From positions 19,257,126-19,321,125 of the forward strand of contig NW_019211455.1 in NCBI RefSeq assembly GCF_002443255.2: DNA of 64,000 nucleotides, given 5' to 3'. A program made the position numbers and the translations under genes. Position 1 is the first letter of the stretch. Every line of letters begins with the position of its first letter. Shown here piece after piece: positions 12,939 through 25,279 of this stretch. This DNA comes from Varroa destructor. Lineage: Eukaryota; Arthropoda; Arachnida; Mesostigmata; Varroidae. The notes below the pieces were generated by a model, which ran no database searches, had not been told where the DNA came from, and saw nothing but the letters and a program-made list of their open reading frames with translations.

Positions 12939-14971
12939 AAGTCTTATCGTATGGCGAGTATAAATCCAATTTCCAATGCACAATACTGACCGAAACAGAT
13001 AGCGCCCGTTTATTGTTTATCCAGAGATGAGCACTGCCACCATACCTTTATTGTTTTGTTATTTCATCACAATATAACACACATTTATTACAAAACAATA
13101 TAAGTTGTTAACTCAAACAAACACAGTTCGGCCAGAATTTTCGATCTTCTAAAATGTTCCTCTACCTGTTTACGGTAGAAATTTAAAGTTTGCTCATGGA
13201 TACTTCGTGTATGCATCTGCGTGCCTGTACGTCAGTAGACTGTAGCCGTCTAAGTGCTCCAGTAGGCTTCCATCGTCCAGGCGCGTTACCTCAATCCACC
13301 CCATTAGCAAATTGTTGCTTCGGCAAGAGCAGCCAATCGCCGACTTGGCCCAGCCGCGAGAAGTAGTGAAGTCGGCAACGGGCGATCTGGTCTGCCTTCT
13401 CTTCTTTCGAGTTGGATGTTCTTTTCGATACATAGGTTCCTCTTACTTGACGCGCATCGGCCAGACAAGTGCACAGCGAAGTGCTTTGGCTAACTGAGAG
13501 TAATTAACGCGCAGGCCTTTCTATTTATCGCTTACTTTAGCCAATTTTTATTTCCAAGGATTCAAATAGCACAGCATTTTCCCAAAAAATGATTCAATCT
13601 TCTTTCCGAAAGCGACTTCTTTTTTTCTATTTCTAAGCAAGCCAGCGAGCGAGCCGACACTTATGCGCGGCGATAATGAGTCAGTAGCCAAAGCGGAAGC
13701 GGTTGCAGGGTTGTTCTGCTATGAACCCCACAGGGCGTATGCCCCGCTGTTGTCGGTGCGCGTTAAGATCGGCACAATTGTATGGCGAAAAAAGGGTAGT
13801 GCGAGCGATGGAGAGGTTTTTCTTTGTAACTTATAAAAATTATTCGTATACAATACGACTAACGGAGAACTGCAGTCCGTAACATAAACAAAAACAATTA
13901 CTTTCATGCAAGTATAATTACGTCTTATGAGTAGAGATGCAACGTAATTCATGTTTCCTTTCTACTCCATTTAGGGAAGTGAAACTTTGGGGAGGACTTA
14001 CACTTCTCAAAGTCTACTTTAAGAAGACGTTCCGGAGATTTGAAGGCTGACAAAACCTAAATAGTGCCGATTTTTAAATTTAGCTTATTTCGTTATTATT
14101 AGATAGTGACACTGAGCTGGCTATTAAAAGTGCCGACTATAATGTTTTTTTTTCAAGCGAATTATAATTATAATTATCTAACAACTAGTTAATAATCTGC
14201 TAGCTGGATGGGGAATTTCCGGTTAATTAAAAACAATCCAATTATCCTCATTTCATGTTTGCGCGAGTCAGATGTTCAAAGCGCTCGCAGCCAATTTGTC
14301 TCTAATAAGGTAAAATAATAGTTAGCTGTTCTATTCCAGGATGGTTAGCTTGGAAGATCGAGCGACACTAACAATTACTACGCCCTTGTTTTTCCCCAGA
14401 TGAGCTATTTCTGTCGTTACACAATTTAGCAACAACAACAACAACAGCAGACCGGTTTTTCCTGCACGAACAGGATACCGGAAAATTAACGCAACCGTCG
14501 ATATATAAACACAGCAAAGGAGATGAATAACAGGTACGTCGATAAGAAAGCAAAGGCATGTTCCTCTAACTTTCTGGTACAGGAAGGCTGGCCAGGTAAT
14601 TGACAGAGGCTGAAGTTCGCATAGTCATACTATTTTGCTATCTATCATATAGGGTAGAGCTGATCCGAAACACTTGGGAAAGGAAACTAATACTGTCCTT
14701 CGAAAATAATATTTATAGCCTGTATCTACGATACTCGTTCATCAGCTGCCCGCTGCGTAGCGTGCATCTTTATTCGAGAAATGGGCGCGGATTATTTTGA
14801 AATTCGCTCATGCGAAACAAGTTCAGGCGACGCATAGGGTGTACGATCTCAAACCAAAGTGAGCGCTGAACATACAAGGAACGTCGAGTTATTTTACGTG
14901 GTATACTCGGTTGGTAAACGTTTTTTTTAAATATCTAAAAATAACAACCATTGTAAGCAACTAATAAGAAA

Positions 14972-14996
14972 ACACGTAGATATAGGTCCTACGTGT
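14972..14996. repeat. 8-bp inverted repeat, 9-base loop
   Basis: Arms ACACGTAG and CTACGTGT. Each arm contains an ACGT core, which can occur by chance. Confidence 0.85.
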
Positions 14997-16316
14997 CGCA
15001 TCATGACACAGGTTGCCGTAGACTAGCTCACAGTGCTTCTCAAGCACGGGAAAATAATTCAATGAATTTATGATGGTAAGCACTCGTACGCATTCATATG
15101 TATTGTCCAAGGAAGTCCCTTCAATTATTAGCTAGTCGTCTACGAGGTCTCCAAGGGTATTCCGCTATTAATGTTTACCGCCTTCTTTGGGCCGTTCGAT
15201 TTTCCAGTATCATCGTACATCTGAAGCACCACGAGGCGAACAAAACTATAGGCGAACAGAACCATAGGTTGACTACTGAATAGAGACAAAAGACTAGAGC
15301 CCATTGAGACTCAAATTCTGTATCGGACCATCTCGACTTGCGTGTATCATGATGGTAAGCGGTCGTGGCGCTTACCGACGGCCTTCCATCAACTCCGTAC
15401 GCGGCCTAGGGAATCGTCGTGGCATTGTTTATTTCTTCGTCCGTTCGCTTAATCGCTACAAGTCGTGGCGGCGTGGCCGTCACTATATTTATGAATCATC
15501 TAAACCATGAGCAAGAAAAGGTGGACACAAGGGTTCTTATGTTTCCGTATTCTAATTGGAATGCGTTGAGCATAGTTAGGAAAATATAACTAGGACAGCA
15601 GCGATGAAGGTTAAGACAGATGAGACCTGCGCTAGACCTGAGACAGCTCACATTGACAATTTCGATATAAATAGTATACACACCCTTTATGATAACAATG
15701 CGAGTGCTGGTAATTAAGTGTTTTTGGTCGACAGCTACGAGCTGATTTTGATAGTTCGTTGCCAATTCCATCGCCATATATTTAGATTTCTTCGTTCTTC
15801 GTTAAGCATTCTCATCTGCCTGCTAGGAGTGTCTGATGGCAATAAATGAGTGGTATACGGGCAGATATGTTAATAGCTTTTCTGCACTTTGAACTTTCTA
15901 TACTTGGGTAGTCTTCGTCGTTTACTTCGTTTACCGCCATCGTGCGCGGCGTAAAGTGTATCACGCTAGTCAACTTACATTTATGCATGTTTATCTAGGT
16001 TCGTTAGAGGATAATACTTAAAGTTTTGTCACTTCGAATTTCTATTACTACACCAGTTCCAGATATTGTACATTGCATCCAAATAAGTTATTCATCTGAA
16101 TGTTTCGCATTGCGCTCAATAATACCTGCATAAGCATCTGCAAAAACTCGAAAAAAAAATCGCTTGTCCTGGAGTAAAAACAGTTTTTAAAAGATTGAAT
16201 TTGTTCAAATGCAGGCTAAACGCTGGAATAATTTACAAAATCTGGCAGAATACGAATTACCAACGAAGATGTTACCCCATTCCAATTTATCCGTGAATCT
16301 ACCTGAAGCTGATTAA

Positions 16317-16565
16317 ACGGTGCTTTGCTCAGCGCTACCTGTTCAGATGCATAACTTTACTCTAGCGCTACTAACAGATAATCAGGTTCAACACGTGGCC
16401 ATTATCGTCTATTATAGATCAACCAAGGAAGATAGGATGCTTCTCAACGAGATGTTACTGTCAGACTGTCTAAGGATGGTGGATTTGCTTCACTTTCAGC
16501 AAGCCATCACACCGTGGGCTGGCCTTGCCTATTGCGGCTGCGAAAGTGGCCTGCGTCCAGGCCAA
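16317..16565 (+). CDS. Weak exon candidate, unknown protein
   Basis: The frame is open for 82 codons between in-frame stops, with ATG at 16,347 directly after a good-looking 3' splice site (GCTACCTGTTCAG|ATG). The translation is balanced and helical in look (DRMLLNEMLLSDCLRMVDLL) and ends in a Gly/Cys stretch. No consensus donor terminates it; GTGGAT near 16,480 is weak. No family is recognised, and the ending at TAG 16,566-16,568 would make it a terminal exon. Confidence 0.17.
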
Positions 16566-17124
16566 TAGGCCTACGTGAACCGAATATATACATGTAAATG
16601 CAGAGCCGGCTGGGCAGTGAGTCGGCCCATTGGGAGACTCATGTCAGGAACAAGATAGGCCTCGATCTTCTCTGCGTGCGTATGTACGTTCGGGTGTAGG
16701 CACTGTTTACTCCCTTAAGGGAACCACAACGAAATAACAAAGGCGCAATTAGGAAATAATAAGGAGTAGACTCACAAGGTTGTGCCACAATAATGTGGCT
16801 AAGCTTCTCAGAAGCTCTGTATGATGTTATTAAATGCGTGGTCCATGAATTCGAGGACGGTGGTGGCAATAAAAATTTTGATATTACGTACCTGTGCCGA
16901 TTTGGACTGATCTATAGGAATATCGCTAAAATATCTTTTGATCAACAATCGGCATTATGAATTGCGCGTTTTTAATGTCTAATTGATTGTAATCTGATTG
17001 ATTTAGAATGGTATTCTAAAAGCTGGAACGAAATTTAACAGGGGCATAGGTACTAGTAAAAGCTTCTGGTGAGTGAATGGCCAGATATCTTATTTTTCTA
17101 TTTTGTTTACAATTTATATGTATG

Positions 17125-17148
17125 TATATATATATATATATATATATA
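17125..17148. repeat. (TA)12 microsatellite
   Basis: Twenty-four bases of perfect TA, preceded by two TATG units. Confidence 0.97.
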
Positions 17149-18394
17149 GTACCTTATTGTTCGATTGCTATCCTTTAATCATCAATCAAAGATATATTAA
17201 GAAACGGAAGCGACTGAGAAATATCAGAAAATTTTCAGGACACCTATGACTGTTCCAAACCCAAAAAAATAAAAGCTAATGTGAAGTGACGAATTTAAAT
17301 ATGGGACAGGGCTTATTGCTGCACCTGCGGCAGTTGTTCCTTGTTTTAGGTCACTTGATGCGCTCTGAAGAACTCTCTTAAGGTAGCTAGCTAGTAAGAA
17401 TTAAGCAGAGGTTAAACAACGGAATATGTTAGCCTAGCAGACAGCTGTTGACAGAAGAAAAGGTTCCAGTAGAAATGGAAAAGCAGAATTGCTTTGCTTT
17501 CTTTTGTACTTACGCAACCGCTTGGGCGCCCAAGCGAAATCTCATCCCAAGGTATCATTAGACTAAAACGTGTATGGCTTATTTTGAATATATGTTCTAA
17601 TAACTAAGTTGCATGTTTAACTTCTATGAGCATGCTGAACACCGTGTCGTTGCAAACAGACCGCGTAGGGCGGAACAGAAGAAAGCTAACGATAAATGAA
17701 AAGCTAAAAGATGTTATCGAACGCAAACAATACGTACGGATCATGCTCATTAGGATATGTTTACCATGGTAATGTCGCTGATAGTTAAAAGTGTAGGAAA
17801 TTCTCATAAATGACACAGAGTTCCCTATTGGTGGCACTATCAACACGGTTCACCTAGATACTGCTCGTTCCGTCGAATAGCGTGTACGCTTGGACCGTCG
17901 TAAACGTTTTTACCATTATATAATATTATAGAGCATAGTCATGAGTTTAGTTTAAGAGGTAACTTTCGTAGCTTCTCAGGCACAACATACAAGTTGTAGT
18001 GAGATTCGCGAAGCATAACATTATTTCGAGCGAGTGAGAACTACGGGTGAGTAACGAGGAAGTTTAGAACGAGCGTATCCGCTTATTTTGATTACACGAA
18101 AAAGAAAAAAATCAACAAATGACCATATTATGTTTATGAGCATGGATTGAACATAGTGTTATGTTTTCATTATTACATGCAAAATACAATGCCCGCCAAA
18201 ACAAACCAGAGGCATTTGAAGGTCGCAGCTAGCATAAAAAATACGAAATGAAAGGTGCCAGCCATTCCATATTATATCGATTCATCTAAATGTCTCGAAT
18301 TGAATGTGGGGTCGTCCGAACCGTATCAGTCAAAACAAAGCGTTACAGGGTATTCGGCCTACTAATTATGCTTGCGAACGGTTTATAGGACCTA

Positions 18395-18425
18395 TATAGG
18401 AATTTTTCTTTATAGGAATTTTTCG
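18395..18425. repeat. Tandem dimer, 16-bp period
   Basis: TATAGGAATTTTTC occurs at 18,395 and again at 18,411. Confidence 0.9.
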
Positions 18426-18846
18426 AAATAAAATAACTCGTTTCCTTTTCACGCGTCTTTGGTATTATTTCATGAACGAAAACTCCTCCTGGCAACGGAG
18501 CACAACAAGGATTAATAACAACAAAGGTAGAACAATGTTCTAGCACTTACTGCCATATCTAAAGCGTATTCTTTTTTACCCACTAACTTCATAAGCGCAG
18601 CAGAAAACTTAACGAAGGCCGGCTTCTCAAAGGGCAAAACATTCCTGAAAGAACTTCCTGTAGCCTAGGTTGTTCGCTTGCGGGCAAAAAAAGGTAGTTT
18701 TTGGTTTAGGTCGATGGCCTTCTTTCACAGCTTATAATATTGGTTTTGTATTACAGTGAAAAAACAGTACCTAGGTCGTTTGTTTTGAGGGCTAACTAGA
18801 ATATTATCAGTTAAAAGCGCTGTCCTCTCACTCTGCCTCTCCTCGG

Positions 18847-19190
18847 GACATTGCCGGCGACCTCAACGCCCATTTCGACCAGCCGAACTCAAGTCGTACT
18901 ATGGCCCTTCAAGACACGCATGCTACTTTTGGTTACTCGATTGTCAATTCCATCTTAGCACCAAATTTCCTAGGACATGCAGGAGGGTCCGTTATGGATA
19001 CATTTGCGACGAGCGTAATCAGGCATTAGGTAAAGTCTCAGGATGAAAGTCATTGTTCCCACATATCGATAGCGATAGCTCTCACTGTCCTGGACGGACT
19101 ATCAGACCCCAACATCCGCCGTGGCGCCTAAAAGTGGACAACCTCCTGGAACGCACCTACGAAGTTCTCTTTGTATTGGAATGCAAAAGT
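18847..19190 (+). pseudogene. LINE APE-like endonuclease fragment (pseudogene)
   Basis: Seen: one frame starting at 18,847 reads IAGDLNAHF and then, about 45 residues later, GGSVMDTFATS. After a stop (TAG 19,027-19,029) the same frame continues with ESHCSHISIAIALTV, followed by a second stop (TAA 19,129-19,131) and KWTTSWNA. Known: LINE endonucleases carry a GDFNAH-type motif, a later S-x-I-D-type strand and a terminal SDH catalytic motif followed by an I-S-I strand. Here the equivalents are GDLNAH, SVMDTFATS and ESHCSHISIAI, so the final SDH is degraded. The N-terminal part of the domain is not recognisable upstream. The frame has held together across two stops, which suggests moderate age. 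Confidence 0.8.
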
Positions 19191-19616
19191 ATGACCTCTC
19201 CGTTCGTTCGGAAGCGTAAACCATAATTTAACTATACTTACAACCCTTCCCGGCGGGCCCAGATGACTTTTAGGCCGAGTTACCTTCAACCTCCGTTTTT
19301 AAAATTATTTGTCGAAAAGCGTATGTGTCATAAAGGTAACAATATCTTGAACGGCTGGAGATCCATTTGATCGTCAATGCAGAACATTAACTGTAAAAAT
19401 GGCTAACGTACCACGGCTGGCTCGTTCAGTCAGCTACTCAGACTTCATAAATAACTTCTCAGAGATGCCAACGTCACGTAATACGATGCCACGCGCAATG
19501 CTCTCTTTCGCTGTAGCGTGAGAAAGGAGTGTCTCAATAGAACACGATATCTTTCAACAGGACTTTATGGCACCGGAACTAAAGTAAGGGTCTGGACGCT
19601 TACGTAACGAAAAAAC

Positions 19617-20201
19617 CTCCACTCCAGATCGAGCCTGTGACGACTATCTCAGTTTCGCGGTTGTTCTGGCACCGTGCTAAATGACACTATTTAATAAGTA
19701 TTCACAGACATAGCGTCTAAAGACAAAGCTATGCTCACAGTCGCCGAGATAGCCCCTATGAATGTGCTTAACCTTCTTACTGCGATTGTACAAGATTATA
19801 GAAAAGCCATCAATAACGGAGTGTCTCAACGTCCGTCTTTCACACAGATAACGGGCCTGGCTTAGGGGAACAACATAAGCTCACTCTTATTCTGCATTTT
19901 GTTGATGTTTTTTTCTGATCAAATAGCAGAGCCGAGGAAACCAGACGAAATCATCTTGTATGCGGACGAATTGGTGATATAGAACCAGGTGCAGCAAGTT
20001 CTAGTCTGGGTTCGTGCGGCAAAAAGAGGTATGGGATTGACCGCAAATCTGATCAAGACGAGAGCAAAGAACTTTAGAGGGGAAGGCAGGACGGCTACTA
20101 CTGAGATTCTATACCTCGCCGGGTCGTCTCTTGCCTTTGTTAATCAGTTTCCGTACTTAGGGTTGGTCTTCTCCGCGAACGGCCCATGTGCGCCCCACTG
20201 A
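19617..20201 (+). pseudogene. LINE reverse transcriptase core (pseudogene), YADE active site
   Basis: Seen: around 19,617-19,710 one frame gives TPDRACDD and, after a stop, LFNKYS, which resembles the first RT block (PGPDGIP...LFN). From 19,731 to 20,201 a single frame is kept: a motif reading TGLA-stop-GNNISSLLF (stop TAG 19,863-19,865, where Gln of the usual QG pair is expected), then ILYADELVI with the catalytic box at 19,959-19,970, a stop at 19,980-19,982, then MGLTANLIKT and FPYLGLVFSANG. Known: these match RT blocks 4 to 7 of LINEs; the box is normally YADD or FADD. Here the second Asp is Glu, so the active site is altered as well as interrupted. The stop-free stretch after 19,983 runs about 73 codons. 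Confidence 0.88.
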
Positions 20202-20331
20202 AGGATGTAGGAAGACAGTAATTGCTGGATGGGTGATCAAATCGTTTCATCGCTTGTATATCTCTAACCGCTCTCGGCTTATTCAACCTCAAGGTAGCTG
20301 TGAGAGGGTACGCGTTATTTAGTCAGAAGTC

Positions 20332-20690
20332 ATGACGGAGAACGTCAAAAAATTAGTTCGCCTTAAAGTCTCCAGCATCAAAAGAGCACTTGGACCATAC
20401 ACAGTAATCCGAAATCGCTGCGCGTGTCTCCTAGCCGACTCATTACTGTTGTTCGAAGGCCCACGTCGTCGCTTTCAGCTCCCAGCAACGGAGGCGTTTA
20501 AGACCGACCATAAAAACCGGGACCGATAATTCGCGAACATTGGTGGTTATTTCATTGCTTTGAATGCGATGACAAACTAACTGCTCAGATATGTCGTCAT
20601 TCCCTCTGCTATGCCTCAGTTCCAGCATGGACTCTGCAGGATACCAGGTCGCCCCAAGTGTGGCAGTACATATGGGCGTTTAAAATGCGG
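20332..20690 (+). pseudogene. LINE ORF2 C-terminal segment after RT (pseudogene)
   Basis: Seen: from 20,332 the frame changes by one relative to the RT core and reads VKKLVRLKVSSIKRALG, then RNRCACLLADSLLL and RRFQLPATEAF, ending at TAA 20,527-20,529. From 20,538 another frame gives a Cys/His-containing stretch (HCFEC ... ICRHSLC). Known: after the RT, LINE proteins commonly have a K-x-Q-R-x-F-L-K-R-x-L-G helix and an acidic or leucine-rich segment, often with a Cys/His cluster near the end. The order and spacing fit. The Cys/His cluster is too degraded to be called a zinc knuckle. A frameshift lies between 20,201 and 20,332. Confidence 0.65.
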
Positions 20691-21191
20691 GTGAAATCGT
20701 AATTGATATCATATCGCTCGTGCTCAATTTTTAGGACATGTAGTAAACCTCTTAAATTTGTTAAACTCAGTAAGACTCGTACAACCTTTATGACAACTAC
20801 ATACATGTTTTTATCTATTTTCAGCAATGATAAGGAAATTAAATTCGATAAAAGTCGAACACCAAGGCTCATTGTATGATAGGTGATAATGCGTAATAGA
20901 TTATTAAAGATGTTACATAGATTCTAAACTTTACTGTTTGTACTAGGTTAAGCGATTAATGCTTCTAAAAAGCTCAGCGGCATCGGACTACGTTTTACAG
21001 AGTTTTATATATGCCATATCCATTTTTATGTCGCTAGCGAGTTGTTTATCAAGTAAACGGTACGAATAGAAGTTTACTGTATACTTTTTTGTATTAGTAC
21101 TAACTAATTCTGGTAAAGGCTGTCCGTGAAAATAGATACATTGATACGCACTATAACGATAGACGATAATCGAGCTTAGCTCGTATCTTAC

Positions 21192-21982
21192 TCAATGTAA
21201 TAAATTACGTCCGGTATTCCCCCTAAACCAAATGCCGACCGCAGACAGACATTTTCTGACCACAAAAGTTGCACGTTTCAGCCCATCATCTTGATTGAAA
21301 ACTACCTCAAAGAATTGCAATGATTTTACAAATAAATGTCTAATAGATTCAGTATGATTCTCATTTCGACGAAGTAGAATTTTAAATTCTGAATGCCAGG
21401 ACAGGTCCCTTGTGGCGCCAGTTGGCGACCTCTCCGCCCCTTCTGTCCTTATCGGAGCGCGGAGCTTGAGTCCACGCTTGAACTTCAATGAGGCGTAATC
21501 GCTAGCAGCGGCTGAGTGGGCGGATCGCAGGCCTGCAGTAAAGAGTTTGGGGCAAAAAAAAGAAAATATTGCCGCCTCCAGCTATCCTCTATATGAACGA
21601 AGTCGATTGGAAACACAAACAGTGTAAAAAAAGGATGGCAGAGAGATAACGACGTGAATAAACATCTCGCAGTCTCCAAGTCCCTGTAGAGTCCCAAGTC
21701 CCTTGAATGAGCGATTATCGATCGCCATTTGCGGATGATGGAGAAACAAATAATGCATTTAAACCAAGCACGAGTGACCCTTAGATAGAATAGAAACTTA
21801 GAATTAAACCGACGGCATACGCCATGAACGTTATGTACTTGATGTGGTTGATTCGAAGGTGAGTGCAAGATTAAAGAAGATCTCTGAAGCTCGATAACGC
21901 ATAAATTAGAAGATGGGATTTCAGATAGTGAGGCATACGCCACACAGGTAAAAATCGATGGTTTTCGGCCAGTTCTATCCAA
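21192..21982 (-). CDS. Two abutting long open frames, possible frameshifted gene or chance
   Basis: On the minus strand an open frame runs from about 21,982 to the TGA at 21,485-21,487 (165 codons, TTG at its start, no ATG near it). A second frame overlaps that stop by one base (TTGA) and continues to 21,192 (98 codons). Together they give about 263 open codons with one frame change and no family I recognise. The first part is rich in Ser, Leu and Phe; the second is more charged, with ERSPTGATRDLSW and VFNQDDGLKRATF. The DNA of the first part holds a short tandem duplication built on GGGACTTGG. The pair lies about 500 bases beyond the LINE relic and on the opposite strand, so it is not part of that element's ORF2. 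It could be a decayed exon or mobile-element gene, or chance. No start, promoter or splice site supports it. Confidence 0.22.
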
Positions 21983-24025
21983 GCAAGGTGAAAAATGTGT
22001 TTTACATGTGCAAAAAACTATATATAATATATTCTTAGCTAGACTCTATCAGGTTCAGTAGGCACACATTCAAACTATTTGTAAGAACATGTAGCATTAT
22101 GTTTATAAAGCTAGGCTTCGTGGGTTAAATAAGGTTCCGAACCTAGGCCCAGACATAGGACCTTTTCTCCCTGATTTACTTCATGCGAGCGGGCTAAGCC
22201 AGTTTTCAGCTATTGGATTAAATTTCGCTTCAGGAAATTAATTAATAATAAAAATAGAAAGTAGAAAACAATAAAACTATGACTCCTATCAGTGATATTT
22301 GTATTTCTGCTATAAACACACACTTTTTTTTTTTTGAAAAAAAGCATTTCCTAGTGCTATGGATATAAAGTGTATATTAAAAGTAGGTATTCTATTAATT
22401 TAGTGGTTTCGGAAAATTAATTCAATTTTCCCAGATCAATTTTGCCCTCATACTGACTATAGGTTGTTCATGTCGAACTGGTGCGAGACTTCTTGTAGGT
22501 TGGTCTAATCGCTGTCTAAGACAAAGACAGTTCTGGTGGCAATACGAATCCGCGCTCCCAGCGTCGTATTTGGATAAATGCAGTTCTAAATAGCCCTGCC
22601 CTTGTCACACATTCGTACGATCCTTCCTGTGGTACATGTTAAAATAAAATAAATATAAAAATTATAGATGTTTTCTACAGTGTACAGCGCTAGAAGGTAC
22701 GCATCGACAAGTCGACAAAATCCAATATTATCTTTACGAACAGCAGTTCAAAGAAGGTGCTCGTTATCTAATTCATTCTGCGTTTTTCGATACCGTTATT
22801 TTGTACATTCGTATTATTCAGACGTGAGCTTTAGGTTTCATGTTTGGTGCTACTGTTAACCATTATTTCATCGAAACAAAATGTGTTTACTCCCACTTTA
22901 CGCGTTCTCATGTGGAAGGCTCCGCACAACGACGAAGACAAACGTTACGTGAAATATATCACTATTGGATTGTCAAAAAACTATCGACCGGTTCGAAGCC
23001 AGGGTGTAAGTTTTTTTCTTTTTTTTTGTTTTAAAATTATTTAACTAAATACGTATCACCTTGACTAGCGACCTTGTGCTGTTTTTCTAGAGACTTCACA
23101 GTCCCGTCGTTGTAGCATTTCTGTAGGCGAAAAAATTGCGACATGTGATCTTTGCATACCTTCATTGGGGGAATTCTGCAAAGGTCGAAAAAGGTGGTAC
23201 TGTTATTGTAGAAAATCTGGACTTTGCAACAAAACTTTGTATGGCAATTTTTTTTCTCAGGTAGCTAAATATGTATGTGATCCGGCATTGCCATGATGGA
23301 AGACGACGTATTTTCTGTTTCGATCCATGTTTTTTCAATGGCTTGTTGTAATCTTGTTGGTTGTTAACAATACAAATTCAATTCAATCATTCTGCCAGGC
23401 GGCAACTGACTCGTAACGTATGGTTCCTTTCCAATCCAGCCGAGCATATAGCGTTACCTTCTTTGGCGTCAGTCTGGCTCTTCCGCAGATTTCAAAGTAT
23501 ATCTTTAAGTTTTTTGTTTTTTTTTTTTAGTTACACATTACTTCATATAACGATGCGATTCACCCTTTGCTACTTCGCCTAAGCTGCTTTAGAAATGGCT
23601 CAATTTCGTTCTTATAGAGTTTTGCAGATGAAAATACAATGGAGCAAGTTATTCTGCCACACTCGTGTTGCACCCAAATATCGAGCCTTTTTTTTTGTAG
23701 TCAGCTACCTCTAAATGGTAAAATAACATTATAAAATAATAAAAAATAAAATAAATGGTAACAAAAAAAAATGAAACAGTTTTACTATTTCGTGATGCTT
23801 GTTTAGTTCCTTGGCGATATCATGGCTACCCAGGCGTCGGTCTTGATAAACTTTTGCAATAATTTAATCGATTTTTTCCGTAACACCAGAGAGCATCGTC
23901 CACGTTAGAATATCCACCTTTGGCCTCATAACGCATCTCGATCATACAAAGCACAATTTTTTTTATAGGCCTGGGAAACATTTGTGTTTTTATTGTAATA
24001 AAATATAGTTAACTTTTGAAAAATC

Positions 24026-24054
24026 TCACTCATATTCAGGTTCACTCATATTCA
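24026..24054. repeat. Tandem dimer, 16-bp period
   Basis: TCACTCATATTCA occurs at 24,026 and again at 24,042. Confidence 0.9.
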
Positions 24055-25240
24055 AGGCGCTCTATCTTAAATCTAAATAGAGGGATTTCAATAACTTGCG
24101 CTCATCAACTACTGTTAAATCTCGACTTTGAAATGACACTAACGCTGATCTGAAGCGACCTTCAAGTGCTTTAGCTGGAAAAACAGTAAATACTTTTCAA
24201 CAACCTATTATACAAAATAGAATATCGAGTTAAGTTAAAATAAGTTAAAATTTTATATATACCTTCAAATTTCATGAAAGCAACCTCTAGCTGATTATGA
24301 ACAAAAAAATAACCGCATAGAGCGAATTCGAAAAGAAATAAAAGCTAATTTATTATATAAACCTAAAAAGCTTTATCGGATACGGCACTAACAGCTGTCT
24401 CCGTCAGTGTTCCGTTCACACACAAGTCAAAAAACAACAAGAGACGATGCCGCTACGACTTTGCTCACAAAATTTGTCTGGCGAGAACGTTCCGCGGGCA
24501 TTTCCATGTGTAAATGATAGCAAACCCTGTAGGGTATACTGGGAGACTCTAGAATGTGAGAATATACGAGTAGTCATCTTATTCTGCTGCATAAGAATAT
24601 CTATCCCACACCCTAGACATTTTTTTGTTTGGGCATTGTCGTCGACTCTGGCTGCCAAACGCACTAACTCACGTTAGCCTACATCGGGGGTTCGGTCCGA
24701 CCCAGACCGACGGTTGACGATCCTGCTGCTAATGCCCAAGCAGTCAGACCCCCATGGGTGTCCTAGACTGCCTTGAGAGATCGGCAAGCCATTTCATACA
24801 ATGCTAGATCCCTTTCCGCTTACATTTACAGTCTCTCTTGGTTGGTCGTCTTATACCAACCGTCTACTGACTAAATCAAGTCATATACAGACAAGTAGAT
24901 AGGGAAATGCGACAAGAAACCCGATGGAACCATGTTGACTCGTCGCTCATCGCAGACTCGTCTTTTTCGGTTTTCTTTGTACTGTTGTGTCTCACGTAGT
25001 CATTGGTTCTCCTGCAACTGCTACTGCTCTTTATGAGCAGCCGTTCTAGACTATAGTTGATGCTGGTTCGGGTCACCATCGGCGGCTTTGAGAAGACAAC
25101 AAACGAGCTTATCTTGCGAGGGCAAGTTGTCCGCCGACTGCTAGCCTGATGAAGAACGATGGCTACAGCAATCCGCTGATGTCACACTTACACGGTACAT
25201 GCTTACTGGGTCTGAGCACTTGCGTCGTCAGATGAGCATC

Positions 25241-25279
25241 TCAGATAAGCTTGCCATTCTGTCCAACGGGCTTATCTGA
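25241..25279. repeat. 9-bp inverted repeat, 21-base loop
   Basis: Arms TCAGATAAG and CTTATCTGA inside a GC-richer block (24.65-25.5 kb). A related GCTTATCTT occurs at about 25,109. Confidence 0.85.

Larger units (their letters stand above)
10570..16310. other. No gene recognised; ORF-poor stretch 11.4-13.2 kb
   Basis: From about 11,422 to 13,193 no frame reaches 60 codons on either strand, which is typical of neutral AT-rich sequence. Frames at 13.2-13.5 kb are open on both strands and carry no motif. Confidence 0.6.
16570..18835. other. No gene recognised
   Basis: AT-rich, with the (TA)12 tract and one short tandem dimer. The sequence just ahead of the LINE relic shows no ORF1-like frame. 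Confidence 0.6.
18840..20690 (+). mobile_element. Degenerate non-LTR retrotransposon (LINE) relic with endonuclease and reverse transcriptase
   Basis: Seen: in order on the + strand, an APE-type endonuclease fragment (GDLNAH at 18,856-18,873), a reverse transcriptase fragment (19,617-20,201) and a thumb/C-terminal-like segment (20,332-20,690). Known: this domain order is that of ORF2 in APE-endonuclease LINEs, which nick chromosomal DNA and prime reverse transcription at the nick. The copy is inactive: it has several in-frame stops, uses at least two reading frames, and covers only about 1.85 kb, with the endonuclease-RT linker apparently shortened. No ORF1, poly(A) tail or target-site duplication was found, so both ends are approximate. 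The clade (CR1, jockey, R1, I and others) cannot be settled by eye. The identity as a LINE is solid; the ends are not. Confidence 0.9.

Noticed and set aside
21850..21870. Consensus donor AAG|GTGAGT on + strand near 21,858
   Set aside because: No acceptor lies between it and the nearest in-frame stop, so no coding exon fits; the site is antisense to the long minus frame.
23000..23012. B-box-like GGTTCGAAGCC
   Set aside because: T-arm stem does not pair and no tRNA body is visible upstream.
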